Part shown: positions 60,110-64,000 of the stretch, piece after piece | Position numbering within the stretch: the first letter of the stretch is position 1 | Layout of the letters: every line of letters begins with the position of its first letter | NCBI GenBank assembly: GCA_039602395.1 | Contig: JBCNJP010000023.1 | Span: 96,798,030 to 96,862,029, forward strand | Reading direction: 5' to 3' | Source: Deinandra increscens subsp. villosa | Taxonomy: Eukaryota > Streptophyta > Magnoliopsida > Asterales > Asteraceae | DNA length: 64,000 nt | Notes under the pieces: generated by a model | Told to the model about the DNA's origin: nothing | The model's database searches: none | The model's input: only the letters and a program-made list of their open reading frames with translations | Position numbers and translations under genes: made by a program

Positions 60110-63100
60110 TTATTTTCTAATAGTTTTATCCACTCTGTCAAGAAGCATCTCCTTGACAGACTGCAGCTGGTCAATGACTTTTTTGATGTCAATCCGGTCT
60201 CTTTGAAATTCCATGGAGCAAGCAATCCCAATTTGATATACTGCATTTAGGCTCTCCTCGACCGGCTCGTACATTTTGCAATAATGATCATCTTCTGTAA
60301 CATTTTCTTCATGTTTGGTTTCAAAAAGGATGGGATCTGTTATCTCCATACCTTGGTGCGGTATAGCCATCTTCACGAAATCATGAAGATTTAGACCGTT
60401 ACTAAACATGTCATCAGTAGGACGCTTGCCGGTAAATGACTCCAATATGAGAATCCCGAAGCTGTAAATGTCGCCATAGGTTGATAACTTACTGCCCATG
60501 CCATATTCTACATAGTTAATTACACATGGAGAAATATTTCAGATAAGAACAACTTTTCTTTATTACTCATGCTTGATTCTATAATTTCTATTAATTGTTT
60601 GGATTTAAGAAATTAAGTAAAAGGATGTGAAAGATTGATTACCAGGAGCAGCATATCCAATTGTTCCTTTAATTCCAACTGAACTAGTGTCACTTGAAAA
60701 AGATTCGTGTGTGGTATGCTGAAGAAATCTAGCCAACCCGAAATCACCAAGATGAGCTACCAGGTCAGCATCCAACAAAATGTTACTAGGCTTGATATCA
60801 CAATGAACCATTGGAGATCCACACTGGAGATGCATATATTCTAGTGCGCTGGCTACATCTATCATGATGTCTAACCTTTGTGAAAAGTTTAGATGCCTGA
60901 ATGACTCCTTGTTCTCCGGACCATCTAATGGATCTTGGTGCAACCAGTCTTCCAAACTCCCATTGATCATATAAGAATAAACAAGTGCCTTAAAATCTTT
61001 CCCTTTAAAATCAAGAGTCGAACAAGAAGTTATGATTTTCACAAGATTTCTATGCCGGATACTTCTACAAGCTTCACATTCTGCTACAAAACTCCTATGA
61101 GCACCTTGAACCGCAAGTTTTAGTACCTTCACAGCAACAACTTGAGGTCCATTTTTCTGAGAAAGAACACCCTTATACACATAACTGAACTTTCCAGAAC
61201 CAATCAAGTTTGCCACGGAAAATCCATTTGTTGCTTCATGTAAGATTCTATAAGAAACTTGCAGGAAATTTTCATTGTCCTGACTTGTCCCCACAGAAAC
61301 CTTTGTACTATATTTCGTTTTGCAAATTGAAAAAAAGAGCACAACTAGGAATAGTACAAAAATCACGCCAAGTATTGGTATAATGATTATCAAGGAAAGA
61401 GGGAATCGGTTTCTACTTGGTGATTCTTCAAGGGAACACTTGGGCAACTGAAATTCAGGTAAACCACCGCAAAGCTTATCATTACCGTAAACAGAAACTT
61501 TGCTTACGTTCCTAAAAGCTCCACGATCTGGCAAAATTCCGTCAAAACCATTGAAAGACAAGTTCAAACTTTTGAAGAACACAAAATCTCCCAGGAATTG
61601 AGGGATAATCCCAGTTAAATTGTTGCGAGAAAGATCCAGAACTTCTAGTCCTCTCAACAAACTAAATGTCCTTGGAATTTCTCCTTGAATCGTGTTTCCG
61701 GCCAGGGATAGTATAACCAAACTTGTGCAAGTTCCAAGACTAGTTGGAATTGCCCCAGAAAACATGTTGTTTGATACATCAAATGAAACTAAATTCTGCA
61801 AGCTGCCTACTTCAGAAGGAAGAGAACCTACAAAATGATTGTTTGAAAGGTCTAGTGATATTGTCAAGGAGGATAGACCAAAAATCTCCTTGGGTATGTA
61901 ACCAGTGAGGTTATTTTTGGAAAGATCCAGCAGCTGCAAGCCTCTACAGTTTGATAAACTAGTTGGTACAGGTCCCACAAGATTGTTTTGTTGTAAAAAG
62001 AGCCTGCTCAATAGGGTGAGATTTCCCAAAGACAACGGTATAGAGCCTGAGAAGAAGTTTCCTCTGAGAGACAATATACCTATATTTTTTAGATTTCCGA
62101 TTGAATCCGGGATTGTACCAGTTAATTGGTTGGAGAAGAGAAAAAATCTCCGAATGTTAACTAACTGCCCAATCTCAGAGGGTATATTTCCAGAAATCAA
62201 GTTTAACCCTCCTGTGAAATCAGTAAGTTGAGTAAAATTAAAAATGGATTTTGGCAACACTCCTCCAAGATTGTTGGCACCAAAACCCAAAGCTTCTAGG
62301 TATGTACAATTGGCCAAAGCTGATAAAAAGTTTAAGTTATCAGATTTCCCATTTCCAAGTAGATTATTGTTAACCGCAAACCGTGTCAATTTTTGTAGCT
62401 GATCAAAGCTAGGCACACTTCCAGTAAATGCATTTTCATTAAGGGCTAGCCGTTGAAGATTAGATGCATTAGATAACGAAATTGGAATGGGTCCAGAAAA
62501 GTTATTTATCGGAAGGTTTAGAGATATAAGTCCTGGAAATCTTTGTGCAATGTCTGATGGCAGATTCCCACTAATATGATTATCAGGCAAATCTATGTTT
62601 GTCAATGATGAAAGATTAAAAAATGAGATAGGTAAAATTCCTGAAAGATTATTCATTGCAAACCCGAAAAACCATAAATCCGACAACTGGCCTAGAGTAT
62701 CCGGTATGCTTCCATGGAAATGATTTCCTAAGCCAGAAATAAACATGAGGGATGTGAAGTTTCCTATAAACTTGGGTATTTCTCCTGTTAGTTCATTGGA
62801 ATGGAGGTTTATGAATAGAAGTTTAGTCAAAGATTCAAATTCACTGGGAATAACACCTTTGAAACTGTTCCCACTTAGATCAAGTTCTACAAGATTATGA
62901 CACTGAGATATATTCGGAGGAATTTCACCTGACAGAGAATTGTTAGAAAGTCCTAGCCTCCTTAATCTTGATAGGTTTCCAACTTCCTGTGGAATGTTTC
63001 CTGTGAAACTATTGTTGTGAAGGATAAGCTCCCTAAGAAAAGAAAGGTTACCAACTGCAGGTGATAAAGAACCAGAAAAACCACCTGACCACAAGTTGAG

Positions 63101-63346
63101 TGTTACAACTCTCTGATGTCTTAGACCACATATGATACCTGTCCAGTTGCAGAAGTGGATCGAGTCATTCCATGAAGGCATGATTTGATACGGGTCGGAT
63201 CTTATATGCGCCTTAATTGAGAGCAACGCCAAAAGATCAGTGTGATTATCTTTAGCATCGACAGAATAAACTGGGAGAATAAAACAAACCAAGAAAATAC
63301 AAGAACAGATGACTAATTTTGTATGTAGCAAAAACATTTTATTCAT
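60110..63346 (-). CDS. LRR receptor-like kinase, subfamily XII type (non-RD)
   Basis: Two exons: 63346-60643 and 60507-60110, 1033 residues; the single intron lies in the kinase domain after GTIGYAAP, as in FLS2/EFR/Xa21-type genes. Signal peptide about 1-29, LRR N-cap ending in a CNWTGIICG motif, about 21 leucine-rich repeats of the plant LxGxIP type to about 620, a CGGLPEFQLPKC cap, a membrane segment at about 650-675, kinase from about 705. Catalytic residues: VAVKVL Lys, VHCDIKPSNI (Cys before Asp, so non-RD), GDFGLA. The Gly-rich loop reads GSGKFSYVYKG, with Ser where the third Gly is usual. Receptors of this class detect microbial molecules at the plasma membrane; the ligand here is unknown. 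Confidence 0.95.
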
Positions 63347-63951
63347 GATGCAGTCCGGTAATGAATTTCAGTTTTTGTATAAGACAGTGAAACAAGAACA
63401 CACCAGGTATATGAAAACAGTTGGTTGGACTTCAGATATAAACAAATTAAGAAGCTTTTTAGCTAGATGACACTTGAATACCACACATTTAATTTAAATA
63501 TATACATGTTAAATCAAGATTTAGAAATAAATATATAAACTTTGTTTGGTTGCAAAGAAAGGAACTGACCCATTAAGAAAATAAAACTGTATGAATTACT
63601 AAACTAAGGTAGTCAATTAATTAATTAATTATTTTTTAAATCCATCAAGTCTTGTCTTTACTCTCTTGTCTTAATTAGACTTCATTGTCATGCCGGCCTT
63701 CATGTTGCTTTCTTTTAATCAGAATTTCAAGTTTGCAAGGAAGTTTTTATAATTAATTTAATAGGTGATTGAGTTGTGCTGCTGATCATTGCAATGTTGT
63801 CATGTTTGACTTGGGCAAGGAGTCAATGAGGGATTCTTCATGAATGTGAAACCATTAGTGTAACACCCCCGTCCCAACGTGAAACAGGAGGTTACGTCAA
63901 ATGTTATAACAGAACATAGTAAGTTCAAACTGTCGGGTATTACAGGAGTCG
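63347..63951. other. Receptor-kinase promoter side and repeat-like junction
   Basis: AT-rich upstream region of the kinase gene to about 63850. From 63860, TGTAACACCCCCGTCCCAAC begins sequence that looks like an LTR or other retroelement end, running straight into the LRR fragment at 63952. Confidence 0.4.
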
Positions 63952-64000
63952 GATCTCTCTAAAAATAATCTCAGTGGTTATATACCTAAGGAGATTTTCA
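63952..64000 (+). pseudogene. Second LRR-kinase fragment, opposite strand, window edge
   Basis: The plus strand reads DLSKNNLSGYIPKEIF, almost the same as DLSKNNLTGYIPKEIF in the complete kinase gene on the other strand. It begins mid-repeat with no start codon or signal peptide, so the left part of this copy is missing. It continues beyond the window, so whether it is a short relic or a longer truncated gene cannot be told. Confidence 0.75.

Overview
This window is nuclear DNA of a flowering plant. The genes are intron-rich with GT-AG splice sites, the spacers are AT-rich, and there are plant-only families, a plant polyubiquitin gene and plastid DNA insertions. The proteins look eudicot. I suspect an asterid such as a member of the Asteraceae from the style of the repeats, but the sequence does not prove it.

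Layout. 1-620: fragments of plastid psaA-psaB and ndhA joined in opposite orientation. 1747-3660: a five-unit polyubiquitin gene (minus strand) with a leader intron and promoter. 4078-12148: an 8.1-kb Mutator-like element (MULE) with terminal inverted repeats and an 8-bp target duplication. It carries a transposase fused to an OTU-type protease domain, two small proline-rich genes, and an array of near-perfect mitosis-specific (MSA, CCCAACGGCTA) promoter motifs. A 1791-bp solo LTR interrupts the transposase. 15038-22570: TRS120 (TRAPPII complex), plus strand. 24137-29624: a neurochondrin-family gene, plus strand. 30586-41863: a long PHD/extended-PHD/SET histone methyltransferase gene, minus strand. 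44116-50540: a ubiquitin-like-domain (BAG6/Scythe-like) gene, minus strand. 52600-56060: a GT31 galactosyltransferase resembling the hydroxyproline O-galactosyltransferases, minus strand. 60110-63346: an LRR receptor kinase of the non-RD class, minus strand. At 63952 a second LRR-kinase fragment begins on the plus strand and runs off the window.

For the five large split genes I worked out exon borders by hand, and each joins into one uninterrupted frame: 1139, 677, 1773, 640 and 354 codons. The MULE transposase also joins into one frame of 976 codons once the solo LTR is set aside, with a single stop at codon 13. The genes are independent housekeeping or signalling loci, not a pathway cluster.

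The most unusual material is the MULE: an OTU-transposase, two divergent proline-rich accessory genes, a 17-18 bp array matching the G2/M (MYB3R) regulatory motif, AAACGATCGTTT palindromes near both ends, and a 249-bp non-autonomous relative at 50655-50903 with matching ends and target site. Other notable points are an intact SINE with a 15-bp target duplication (57869-58125) and start-codon frame conflicts in two of the housekeeping genes.
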